This document shows positions 1-5,915 of a DNA stretch of 5,932 nt, one piece after another. The position numbers were made by a program, and so were the translations under genes. A model generated the notes under the pieces. The model made no database searches and had not been told where the DNA came from. It saw only the letters and a program-made list of their open reading frames with translations. Within the stretch, counting starts at the first letter, position 1, and the number at the start of each line of letters is the position of its first letter. Origin of the DNA: AV2 sp035637175 (GTDB lineage Bacteria > Verrucomicrobiota > Verrucomicrobiia > Limisphaerales > AV2); assembly GCA_035637175.1 (NCBI GenBank), contig DASPXS010000449.1, positions 1 through 5,932 of the forward strand. Direction: 5' to 3'.

Positions 1-14
1 GCGGCGGCCCGATT

Positions 15-34
15 CCGCCGCCCTTTGGCGGCGG
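15..34. other. GC-rich perfect hairpin at the left edge
   Basis: CCGCCGCC (15-22) and GGCGGCGG (27-34) form a perfect 8-bp stem around a CTTT loop, ending three bases before the GTG at 38. The left arm can alternatively pair with GCGGCGG at 1-7 (7 bp), so two mutually exclusive hairpins are possible. A third small stem, GTGTT/AACAC around TCGG (38-51), covers the GTG itself. The structure is seen directly. A regulatory role is only a guess, because CGG-rich coding sequence produces such pairings by chance and the reading frame is open through this stretch. Confidence 0.3.
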
Positions 35-37
35 CGA

Positions 38-1273
38 GTGTTTCGGAACACCTACACGCGAAACGGCCGCACCCTGCGCCTGAAAAAGTGGTCGGTCAAA
101 ATCCAGCACCGGAGAAGGCGGCGGACTTTTTCACTTGCGGCGGTGTCCCGTGCCGAGGCGGCCCGGGAAGCGCAGTCTCTTTACCAGATCATCCGGGCCG
201 AGGGTTGGGATGCGGCAACGCAGGCGCGGGGGCGGGCCGGCGGGTCTTTGACGCGCCGGGCCGGGGCGAGCCGGGACGAACTGTCGAAGTCCGACGCGCG
301 CTACTGGCGGGAACGTTTGATTCAGCGCAAGTACCGCGAGGCGCGGTTGGGACATGCCAATGAGCTTTCGGTGCGAATCGAGCACGAGGGAAGCGACCAT
401 TACTTTCCCCTGGGGACCGATGACGAGGAGCGCGCGGCGGCCAAAGCGCTGAAGATCTACCAGACGATCGTTACCAGGGGATGGGAAGCCGCGTTTCAAC
501 AATTCTCCCGCGAGATCACCGTCGCCATTTTCTGGTCCACCAGTCCGGTGGCCTGCACCTACACCACCCTCTTCACCTTCACCGGCGAGGCCCCGCAGGA
601 TCTCCCGGCGGCAAGCCAGCGGGCAAAACCGGGAAAGAAGGTTTTCGTCATCGAGACTGATGCCGAAGTGCGCCGGACGCTGGTCTTCTGGCTGGATCGC
701 CAGCCGGGCTTCGTCTGCGCCGGCGTTTTCAAAAACGCAGAGGAGGCGCAAACGGCCTCCCTCCGTGCGCGGCCGGACCTGCTTCTGGTCAACCGCGCCC
801 TGCCCGGCACGCCGGTCGTCGAGTTCCTCGAGCGGCTGAAAGGTCGCGTGCCGGACCTGCCCGCCTTCGTGTATGGCACTTACCAGGACAGCGACCACAT
901 CTTCATCACCCTCAGCGGCGTCACCGCCGGGTACATCTTTCGGCGCCGAAAACCGACCGAATTATTTGAGCCGATTCGCGCTGCGCTGCGCCCGCGGCTT
1001 CTTTCCGCGAAGGAAGTCCTGCTTCGCATCCGGGACTACTTCCAAAGCCTGTTCGGATTCACGCTGCCCGGCGATGACACGGCCGGCCTGGCCAGTCTGA
1101 CCGCGCGCGAGCAGGAAATCCTGAATTTTGTCAGCAAAGGTTTTTTGGACAAGGAAATCGCCGGCGCGCTGAGCATCAGCATCTGGACGGTCCATAATCA
1201 CCTCAAACACATCTACGAAAAGCTCGACGTTCACAGCCGCACCGAAGCGCTCATCAAGTACCTGCAAAAATAA
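38..1273 (+). CDS. Atypical LuxR/NarL-type response regulator with duplicated N-terminal module and degenerate receiver
   Basis: A 411-residue cytoplasmic transcription factor if it starts at the GTG at 38. The frame is open to the left edge with no other start codon and no clear Shine-Dalgarno, so the true start may lie outside the window. Residues 18-60 and 110-152 are two copies of one module: a 'W/LSV(K/R)I(Q/E)H' strand, an 'FxLa/g' strand, then a helix ending 'iYQtIv..GW(D/E)AA'. The fold suggests the three-strand-plus-helix DNA-binding domains of integrase arms or AP2, but I cannot prove that. Residues 200-322 are a CheY-like receiver in which the phosphoacceptor position is Asn252 ('PDLLLVNRALPG'), the acidic pair is Glu206/Thr207, the conserved Thr is Gly280 and the Lys is Arg302. 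Phosphorylation by the usual route is therefore unlikely. Residues 354-409 are a complete LuxR helix-turn-helix ('LTAREQEIL', 'DKEIAGALSIS', 'TVHNHLKHIYEKL', 'RTEA'). No partner kinase is present. The C-terminal assignment is secure and the N-terminal role is unknown. Confidence 0.9.
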   Translation: MFRNTYTRNGRTLRLKKWSVKIQHRRRRRTFSLAAVSRAEAAREAQSLYQIIRAEGWDAATQARGRAGGSLTRRAGASRDELSKSDARYWRERLIQRKYREARLGHANELSVRIEHEGSDHYFPLGTDDEERAAAKALKIYQTIVTRGWEAAFQQFSREITVAIFWSTSPVACTYTTLFTFTGEAPQDLPAASQRAKPGKKVFVIETDAEVRRTLVFWLDRQPGFVCAGVFKNAEEAQTASLRARPDLLLVNRALPGTPVVEFLERLKGRVPDLPAFVYGTYQDSDHIFITLSGVTAGYIFRRRKPTELFEPIRAALRPRLLSAKEVLLRIRDYFQSLFGFTLPGDDTAGLASLTAREQEILNFVSKGFLDKEIAGALSISIWTVHNHLKHIYEKLDVHSRTEALIKYLQK

Positions 1274-1357
1274 TCAACGACAGAATTCCTCACGTCGCGC
1301 CTCGCCTTCAGTCCGGTCGAAAAACTGGAATGGTTTCGGACGGCAGCAGCTTTTACC

Positions 1358-1385
1358 AAACTTTGTCACACGTGGGACAAAATTT
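1358..1385. repeat. 28-bp near-perfect palindrome in the convergent intergenic gap
   Basis: AAACTTTGTCACAC (1358-1371) followed directly by GTGGGACAAAATTT (1372-1385) is an inverted repeat matching at 12 of 14 positions, centred on CACGTG. It lies 85 bp past the regulator stop and about 77 bp past the end of the convergent Sel1 gene. It could be a bidirectional terminator (A-run on one side, T-run on the other), a protein-binding operator, or one copy of an interspersed palindrome. I suspect the last because similar TTTGTCCCAC-type palindromes seem familiar from Verrucomicrobia, but this is memory, not a search. Apart from this, 1274-1462 holds nothing I can identify. Confidence 0.5.
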
Positions 1386-1462
1386 CGTACGGCCAGCGAC
1401 TGGACGGTTTCGAGCAGAATCCAAGGCAGCAGGAGGTCTGCAGCCGCTCCGGAGCCGACCCT

Positions 1463-2188
1463 TCACTGCGACGAGGCCGTAGCCGGCTTTTTCACGACGA
1501 ACGCGCCGGCGCGGCGTTCTCCTTCCGAAATTTCTTCGCGCGTCATTTGGCTTTTGAGATTCGCCAACGCCTGCGCGGCGTCTTCCATACCCTGGCGGGA
1601 GGCGAGTTTGTGCCATTTGTAAGCTTCAATCCGATCGACCGACACGCCTTTACCCACCTCGTGGCGCCGGGCAAGATTGTATTGCGCCAGGGCGTCCCCT
1701 TGTTCGGCGGCCAGCCGGTAAAATTTGGCGGCCTCGGTCGCGTCGCGTGGCACGCCCCGCCCCATGGCATACATCGCCGCCAGGTTGTACGCGGCGCCGG
1801 CGTGTCCCTGTTGGGCGGCTTTTCGATGCCATTTCGCCGCCTCAATCTCATCTCGAGTTACGCCTAAACCGGTTTCATATAAAACAGCCAGATTGTACTG
1901 CGCGTCGGCAAATCCTTTTTCCGCAGCCGTTCGATACCATTTGAGGGCCTCGCCAAAGCTCTGCGGCACCCCTTCCCCCTTCGCATACAAGTCACCGAGG
2001 GCATTTTGCATTGCGGCGTTTCCCCTTTCCGCCTGGGCCTTGATCGAGGGAACATCGGGAGCGGGACGAGACGCGTCCGGAACGACTCGGGGTGTCCCGG
2101 CCCGGAACAGATAAATCGCCATTACGACGATGACCACCAGCATTCCCGCGCCGGCCAGTCCAGCATATTTGTAGTTCTTCGGGTTCAT
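1463..2188 (-). CDS. Membrane-anchored Sel1-repeat (SLR) protein
   Basis: A 241-residue protein, probably extracytoplasmic or membrane-tethered. Residues 9-28 form one hydrophobic segment ('AGLAGAGMLVVIVVMAIYLF') after a short Lys-containing N-terminus, followed by a Pro-rich spacer. Residues 57-200 are exactly four tandem 36-residue Sel1-like repeats (57-92, 93-128, 129-164, 165-200). Each has the pattern 'A.YNLa.(L/M)Y..G.GV..D..EA.KW(Y/H)r.AA.qG'. Residues 201-227 form the capping helices usual after such arrays. Sel1 repeats are alpha/alpha solenoids that mediate protein-protein contacts, and no enzymatic motif is visible. I chose the ATG at 2188 over a TTG 33 bp upstream at 2221 because it has a GGGGA motif 7-8 bases ahead and puts the membrane segment right at the N-terminus. 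The gene is convergent with the regulator and divergent from the dehydrogenase, so it is probably its own transcription unit. The partner is unknown. Confidence 0.88.
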   Translation of the reverse strand: MNPKNYKYAGLAGAGMLVVIVVMAIYLFRAGTPRVVPDASRPAPDVPSIKAQAERGNAAMQNALGDLYAKGEGVPQSFGEALKWYRTAAEKGFADAQYNLAVLYETGLGVTRDEIEAAKWHRKAAQQGHAGAAYNLAAMYAMGRGVPRDATEAAKFYRLAAEQGDALAQYNLARRHEVGKGVSVDRIEAYKWHKLASRQGMEDAAQALANLKSQMTREEISEGERRAGAFVVKKPATASSQ

Positions 2189-2229
2189 CGAAAAATCCCC
2201 GTCTCTCTCTTCCGGCCACAATAGCCCGG

Positions 2230-2247
2230 GCCAAAATCATTTTTGGC
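2230..2247. other. Inverted repeat in the divergent intergenic region
   Basis: GCCAAAA (2230-2236) and TTTTGGC (2241-2247) form a perfect 7-bp inverted repeat with a 4-base spacer, 42 bp upstream of the Sel1 start on the minus strand and 127 bp upstream of the dehydrogenase start. Its size and place fit an operator or a transcript-leader hairpin for the Sel1 gene. No recognised regulator motif matches, so the function is conjecture. Confidence 0.3.
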
Positions 2248-2333
2248 GGGCACGGAACAATCCACAGGCCTGACAGATCTCAAGGGGCAGGCTATCGCAA
2301 AAGCCGCGCTCAGTCACTCCCCGAAACCGGGCA

Positions 2334-2361
2334 TTGTGGAAAAACGGCGCGTCCGTAGAAT
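2334..2361 (+). promoter_or_regulatory. Possible promoter of the dehydrogenase gene, implying a near-leaderless mRNA
   Basis: TAGAAT at 2356-2361 matches the sigma-70 -10 consensus at 5 of 6 positions. TTGTGG at 2334-2339 is a poor -35 at a 16-bp spacing. Initiation about 7 bases past the -10 would leave only about 6 bases before the GTG at 2374, which agrees with the absence of any Shine-Dalgarno there. The -35 half is weak and the match may be chance. Confidence 0.28.
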
Positions 2362-2373
2362 CCGCTCCCGATT

Positions 2374-4953
2374 GTGAACGTTGCGCCTCCCACCGAAACC
2401 AAAGTCGTCATCGTCGGCGGTGGCATCGTCGGGTGCAGCGTTGCCTATCATCTCGCCAAACTCGGATGGAAGGACGTCGTGCTGTTGGAACAGAACCAAT
2501 TGGCCGGCGGCACGACGTGGCACGCCGCCGGATTGGTTGGCCGCCTCCGCACTACCAACAGCATGACCAGGATCAATAAATACAGCGCCGAACTTTATGC
2601 GGGTTTGGAAAAGGAAACCGGCCATCCCGTCGGCTGGAAAAAAGTCGGCAGCCTCATCGTCGCGCGGTCCGAGGACCGTTTGACGCAACTGCGCCGCACG
2701 GCTGCCATGTCGGAGTGGCTCGGGGTCGAGGTGCAACTGATCGGCCCCCGGGCGGCCGAAGAAAAATGGCCGCTGCTCCGCGTTGACGACGTGCTCGGCG
2801 CGGCTTGGCTGCCCCACGACGGAAAAGTGATTCCAAAAGAAGTCACCCTCGCCCTGGCCAAAGGCGCGCAGTCGCGCGGCGCGAAAATCGTCGAAAATGT
2901 GCGCGTGATTGAAGTGTTGCAACGGGACGGACGGGCCGCCGGCGTGCGGGTCGAAAGCAGGGCAGGCGTCCCGCCTGATCAGAGCGAGTCGGGGCCGACG
3001 GGGCGCCTGCCCTGTTTCGATATCAAGGCTGACTATGTGGTGCTCACCGGCGGGATGTGGACGCGCGAACTCGGACTGCGCTGCGGCGTCACGATCCCGC
3101 TTTACCCCGTCGAACACCATTACCTCGTCACGGAGCCGATGGAGGGCGCGTTTGACGACCTGCCGGTCGGTCGCGATCCCGATTTGTGCATCTATTTCCG
3201 CGGCGAAGGCAACGCCGTCCTGCTCGGCGCGTTCCAGGCCTTTTCCAAACCGTGGATGGTTGATCGCGTGCCGGACAATTTTTCGTTCCAACTTCTCGAA
3301 CCGGACTGGGAAAAATTCGCCGAGCCGTTGAAGAACGGGAAGTGGCGCATCCCCGCGCTGGAGACGTGCCGGTTTGCCAGGTTCGTCAACGGCCCGGAGA
3401 GTTTCACGCCCGACAACAACTTCATCCTGGGCGAAGCGCCGGAGTTGCGAAATCTCTTCGTCGCCGCGGGCTTCAATTCGGTCGGCATCGCCAGCGCCGG
3501 CGGTGCCGGAAAATATCTCGCGGAATGGATGATCGAAGGTCAACCGACCATGGATCTCTGGTCCGTGGACATTCGCCGTTTCGGGCCTTGGGCGAACAAC
3601 CGCGCTTTTCTGCGCGAACGAGTGACGGAAGTGCTCGGGCTGCACTATCAAATGGCTTGGCCCAATCGTGAATTCGAAACCGGCCGCGGCCTTCGCCGGA
3701 CGCCGCTGCATGGTCGGCTGGCCGCGCAAGGCGCTTGTTTCGGCGCCAAAAACGGTTGGGAACGCCCCAACTGGTTTGCGCGCCCGAACTCCTCGCCCGG
3801 CCTTCAGCCGCCCTCTCCGCCGGGAGGGGAGAGGGATGAGGGCGCGTCGCCAAGCGTAGGCCCGTTCGCCACTCAGCCCGTGATGGAATACTCGTTTGGC
3901 CGACAAAACTGGTTTGCCAACCATGCCGCGGAACACCGCGCCGCGCGCGAGCAAGTCGCGATTTTCGACCAGACCGGCTTTTCCAAGTTCCTGTTCAAAG
4001 GGCGCGACGCCCCGAGCATTTTGCAGAGGCTTTGCGGCAACAACGTGGACATCGCGATCGGCAAAACAGTTTACACCGGTCTGTTCAACGAACGAGGCGG
4101 CTTCGAGAGCGATCTCACCCTGGTGCGCCTGGCGCCCGATGAATTTTACCTCATTTCCGGCGCGGCGCAGGCCGTGCGCGACTTCGACTGGATCACTCGG
4201 CACATTCGCCCCGATGAACAGGCGGCATTGGTTGAGGTGACCGGCGCGCTCGGCGTGCTGGGCGTCATGGGGCCCCAATCGCGCGCGCTCCTCAGCCGCG
4301 TTACGGACGCCGACCTCACGAACGCGGCGTTTCCTTTCGGCACGGCGCGCCAAATCGGCGTCGGCCAGGCAACGGCGCGTGCGGTGCGCATCACTTATGT
4401 CGGCGAACTCGGCTGGGAATTGCACGTGCCGACGGACCAGATCGCGCTGGTTTACGACACGTTGATGGAAGCGGGAAACGGTTTGGGCATCGCCAACGCC
4501 GGGCATTACGCCATCAACTCGCTCCGGCTGGAAAAAGGTTGTCGCGCCTGGGGCGCCGAACTTTCGCCCGAGGACACGCCGCTGGAAGCCGGACTCGCCT
4601 TTGCGATTGACTGGAACAAGCCGTTCATCGGACGCGAATTTTTGCTCAGACAGAAGGAAGCGGGTGTGAAGCGGCGCCTGGCGATATTCGTGCTCGCCGA
4701 GCCGGAGCCGGCGCTCTGGGGCGGCGAATCCATTTACCGCGACGGCAAACCGGTGGGCTACACGACTTCAGGCTCGTACGGCCACACCGTGGGCGCCGCC
4801 ATAGCCATGGGCTACGTCAATCATGGCGCTGAAATCACCGGCGAGTTTATTCGCTCCGGTCGATACGAGATCAACGTTTCCGGCCACCGTTGCCCGGCAG
4901 AAATTCACCTCCACGCCCCCTACGATCCGGCGCGCAAACGCATTTTGTCCTGA
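2374..4953 (+). CDS. FAD-dependent dimethylglycine/sarcosine dehydrogenase family protein with GcvT-like folate domain
   Basis: An 859-residue enzyme expected to oxidatively demethylate an N-methylated glycine (dimethylglycine or sarcosine; the sequence does not decide) and pass the one-carbon unit to tetrahydrofolate. Residues 11-40 are the FAD Rossmann motif (G15-x-G17-x-x-G20, acidic E39). 'TWHAAGL' at 48-54 contains His50, aligned with the His that binds FAD covalently in mammalian dimethylglycine dehydrogenase. 'VEHHYLVTEP' (246-255) and 'GFNSVGIASAGGAGKYLAEW' (366-385) are family signatures, and about 380-435 is the middle FAO_M domain. The GcvT-like folate domain spans about 436-760 ('NERGGFESDLTL' with candidate catalytic Asp580, 'YVGELGWELHVP', 'SLRLEKGCRAWG'), then the C-terminal barrel to about 855. 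GTG 2374 is the only usable start: an in-frame TAG lies at 2356 and the FAD motif follows within 15 residues. Two in-frame palindromic insertions (residues about 195-214 and 470-495) lengthen it beyond what I expect for relatives. All core motifs survive, so it is probably functional. No sarcosine oxidase subunits or folate genes adjoin it. Confidence 0.93.
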   Translation: MNVAPPTETKVVIVGGGIVGCSVAYHLAKLGWKDVVLLEQNQLAGGTTWHAAGLVGRLRTTNSMTRINKYSAELYAGLEKETGHPVGWKKVGSLIVARSEDRLTQLRRTAAMSEWLGVEVQLIGPRAAEEKWPLLRVDDVLGAAWLPHDGKVIPKEVTLALAKGAQSRGAKIVENVRVIEVLQRDGRAAGVRVESRAGVPPDQSESGPTGRLPCFDIKADYVVLTGGMWTRELGLRCGVTIPLYPVEHHYLVTEPMEGAFDDLPVGRDPDLCIYFRGEGNAVLLGAFQAFSKPWMVDRVPDNFSFQLLEPDWEKFAEPLKNGKWRIPALETCRFARFVNGPESFTPDNNFILGEAPELRNLFVAAGFNSVGIASAGGAGKYLAEWMIEGQPTMDLWSVDIRRFGPWANNRAFLRERVTEVLGLHYQMAWPNREFETGRGLRRTPLHGRLAAQGACFGAKNGWERPNWFARPNSSPGLQPPSPPGGERDEGASPSVGPFATQPVMEYSFGRQNWFANHAAEHRAAREQVAIFDQTGFSKFLFKGRDAPSILQRLCGNNVDIAIGKTVYTGLFNERGGFESDLTLVRLAPDEFYLISGAAQAVRDFDWITRHIRPDEQAALVEVTGALGVLGVMGPQSRALLSRVTDADLTNAAFPFGTARQIGVGQATARAVRITYVGELGWELHVPTDQIALVYDTLMEAGNGLGIANAGHYAINSLRLEKGCRAWGAELSPEDTPLEAGLAFAIDWNKPFIGREFLLRQKEAGVKRRLAIFVLAEPEPALWGGESIYRDGKPVGYTTSGSYGHTVGAAIAMGYVNHGAEITGEFIRSGRYEINVSGHRCPAEIHLHAPYDPARKRILS
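2958..3014. repeat. 57-bp palindromic element inserted in frame in the FAD domain
   Basis: CAGGGCAGGCG (2958-2968) and CGCCTGCCCTG (3004-3014) are perfect 11-bp inverted arms. Nested inside are CAGGCG-tcc-CGCCTG (2963-2977) and GTCGG-gg-CCGAC (2988-2999). The whole is 57 bp, exactly 19 codons, and encodes about residues 195-214 of the dehydrogenase ('RAGVPPDQSESGPTGRLPC'). It sits in the loop between a beta strand ('GVRVES') and the conserved 'DYVVLTGGMW' strand, where relatives have only a few residues. The geometry and the foreign-looking peptide argue for an inserted interspersed repeat. That it belongs to a multi-copy family is inference. Confidence 0.65.
3779..3846. repeat. Second, unrelated palindromic element in the interdomain linker
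   Basis: CCCTCTCC (3811-3818) and GGAGAGGG (3828-3835) form a perfect 8-bp core stem. CGCGCCC (3779-3785) and GGGCGCG (3840-3846) form perfect 7-bp outer arms. The core resembles the widespread CCCTCTCC...GGAGAGGG class of intergenic palindromes seen in many GC-rich bacteria (recalled, not searched). It encodes about residues 470-495 of the dehydrogenase ('PNSSPGLQPPSPPGGERDEG'), between the conserved 'WERPNWFA' and 'EYSFGRQNWF', which a linker of roughly ten residues normally joins. Frame is preserved. Exact insertion boundaries cannot be set without homologues. Confidence 0.65.
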
Positions 4954-5049
4954 ACCGCTCACTGGCTGATGCCTCCCATTGCTTGCGCAACTTTTGAAGC
5001 GTCTGACCCTGATTTGAGCGTGTTCAGCTTGTTGCCAAACGTCTCTGAC

Positions 5050-5223
5050 TCAGATGAACAACTCCGGGCTGACTTTGAAATGAGCGGCGAGTTTGCGGAC
5101 GTGCGCGAGGGTAAGATTCCGGTCCCTTCGCAGAATCATCACTCCCAGGTTGCGGCTAAGCCTGGAGAACTGGACTCTCGTTCCCGCCAGAACAACACAA
5201 TAGCTGCGGCGAGACTGCTTCAT
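5050..5223 (-). pseudogene. 57-codon ORF ending as a HigA-family antitoxin C-terminus (remnant or small gene)
   Basis: The ORF runs from an ATG at 5223 to TGA at 5050-5052. Residues 23-57 resemble the end of HigA-type XRE antitoxins: 'SRNLGVMIL' fits the recognition-helix region, then 'RRDRNLTLAHVRKLAAHF' and the terminal 'VSPELFI', which corresponds to 'ISPALFID' in E. coli HigA. The first 22 residues match nothing I know, and the N-terminal part of a normal antitoxin (about 100-140 residues) is missing, as is any HigB toxin. The start overlaps the HEAT gene stop as ATGA, and AAAGGGAG (5230-5237) makes a good ribosome binding site 6 bases upstream, so it could still be translated by coupling. 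I call it a degraded antitoxin fused behind the HEAT gene. A genuine small regulator is the alternative. Confidence 0.55.
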
Positions 5224-5915
5224 TCGGTTCTCCCTTTGACCAACGGTTCGGGATTGATCTTTTTTAGCGCCTCGACCGCCGCCAGGCGAACCGTACTCTG
5301 CTCGTCGCGCAAACAGCCCGAAAGCGCCGGCACCGCTTGCCGGGCGTTTGAACCTACACCACCCAACGCTGCAATCGCGCCGAGGCGAATTTTTTGGTTC
5401 CGATTCGTCAGCGCTGAGATGAGGAGCTCGACCGCTTCGGAACCAATGGCCGCCAACGCCCGTGCTGCATCTTCCGAGATCTCTTCGTCCGCGAGCAAAT
5501 CAAGCAACGCGGGCACAGCCGGCTTGGCTAGTGATCCAAGCTCCGAGAATCCTAATACGGCAGAAATGCGATCTTCCTCGGCCAGGGTGAAGTGGTGGTG
5601 CACGAGGGACTGCTTGTGGTATAAGTTCCTCAGCCACAGTTTGACCTTCGAATCCTTGGTTCGGAGCATCTTGATGAGTACGGGCAATCCGTTAGTGCCA
5701 ATGTGCTGAAATGCTTTGTTGGAAGCCTCACTGTGCGTCATCTGTATGCTCGCCAGACCGCGGACCCAGTAACTCACCGGTTTGCCGTCGTAAACCGGCT
5801 CACGGGGTCGTGTCAGATAAATTACAGCGACCACGCCAAACAGCCCTGCCAAAACTAATGCTGCCAGGAGACGAGAGTTTTTCACAGCAACTTTTATCTT
5901 AGGCCGAGACCCCAC
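5220..5915 (-). CDS. Membrane-anchored HEAT-repeat protein, possibly 5'-incomplete
   Basis: Up to 231 residues from the GTG at 5915. No upstream stop is visible before the right edge, so the gene may begin outside. An internal GTG at 5885 would give a 221-residue protein starting 'VKNSRLLAALVLAG', which suits an N-terminal anchor well. Residues 16-34 form one hydrophobic segment after a basic N-terminus, and 'YDGKPVSYWVRGL' (42-54) follows. I associate that segment with verrucomicrobial HEAT proteins, with moderate confidence. Residues about 113-143, 144-172, 173-204 and 205-221 are HEAT/PBS-lyase-like helical repeats ('A.PALLDLLADEE', 'DAARALAAIGSEAV', 'RLGAIAALGGVGSNARQAVPAL', 'TVRLAAVEALKKI'). 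Such solenoids bind proteins, and no catalytic residues are seen. It is convergent with the dehydrogenase, 266 bp away, and overlaps the HigA-like ORF by 4 bp. Confidence 0.82.
   Translation of the reverse strand: MGSRPKIKVAVKNSRLLAALVLAGLFGVVAVIYLTRPREPVYDGKPVSYWVRGLASIQMTHSEASNKAFQHIGTNGLPVLIKMLRTKDSKVKLWLRNLYHKQSLVHHHFTLAEEDRISAVLGFSELGSLAKPAVPALLDLLADEEISEDAARALAAIGSEAVELLISALTNRNQKIRLGAIAALGGVGSNARQAVPALSGCLRDEQSTVRLAAVEALKKINPEPLVKGRTE

Noticed and set aside
131..898. 255-codon minus-strand ORF within the regulator
   Set aside because: Antisense shadow of the receiver-LuxR gene, with no domain or plausible start context.
1446..1455. GCTCCGGAGC perfect 10-bp palindrome
   Set aside because: No loop, no T-run and short enough to be chance in GC-rich DNA.
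1473..1492. GCCG-tagc-CGGC stem followed by five T as a terminator of the regulator
   Set aside because: Only four GC pairs plus wobble pairs, 200 bp past the regulator stop and inside the Sel1 coding end. Too weak to call.
1353..1616. 87-codon minus-strand ORF overlapping the Sel1 gene end and the palindrome
   Set aside because: Most of it is the Sel1 gene read out of frame. The 'CPTCDKVW' tail comes from the palindrome and has too few Cys residues for a zinc site.
2189..2221. Upstream TTG start for the Sel1 gene, adding 11 residues
   Set aside because: The ATG at 2188 has a better-placed GGGGA motif and a natural N-terminal anchor layout; the extra residues are not membrane-signal-like.
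2314..4506. 730-codon minus-strand ORF opposite the dehydrogenase
   Set aside because: The plus-strand frame carries complete FAD and folate-domain motifs. The antisense product is Arg/Ala/His-rich with no recognisable domain, typical of the mirror frame of a GC-rich gene.
4969..5709. 246-codon plus-strand ORF, slightly longer than the HEAT gene opposite it
   Set aside because: The minus frame encodes a clear membrane anchor and four HEAT repeats. The plus product is Ser/Ala/Arg-rich without motifs.
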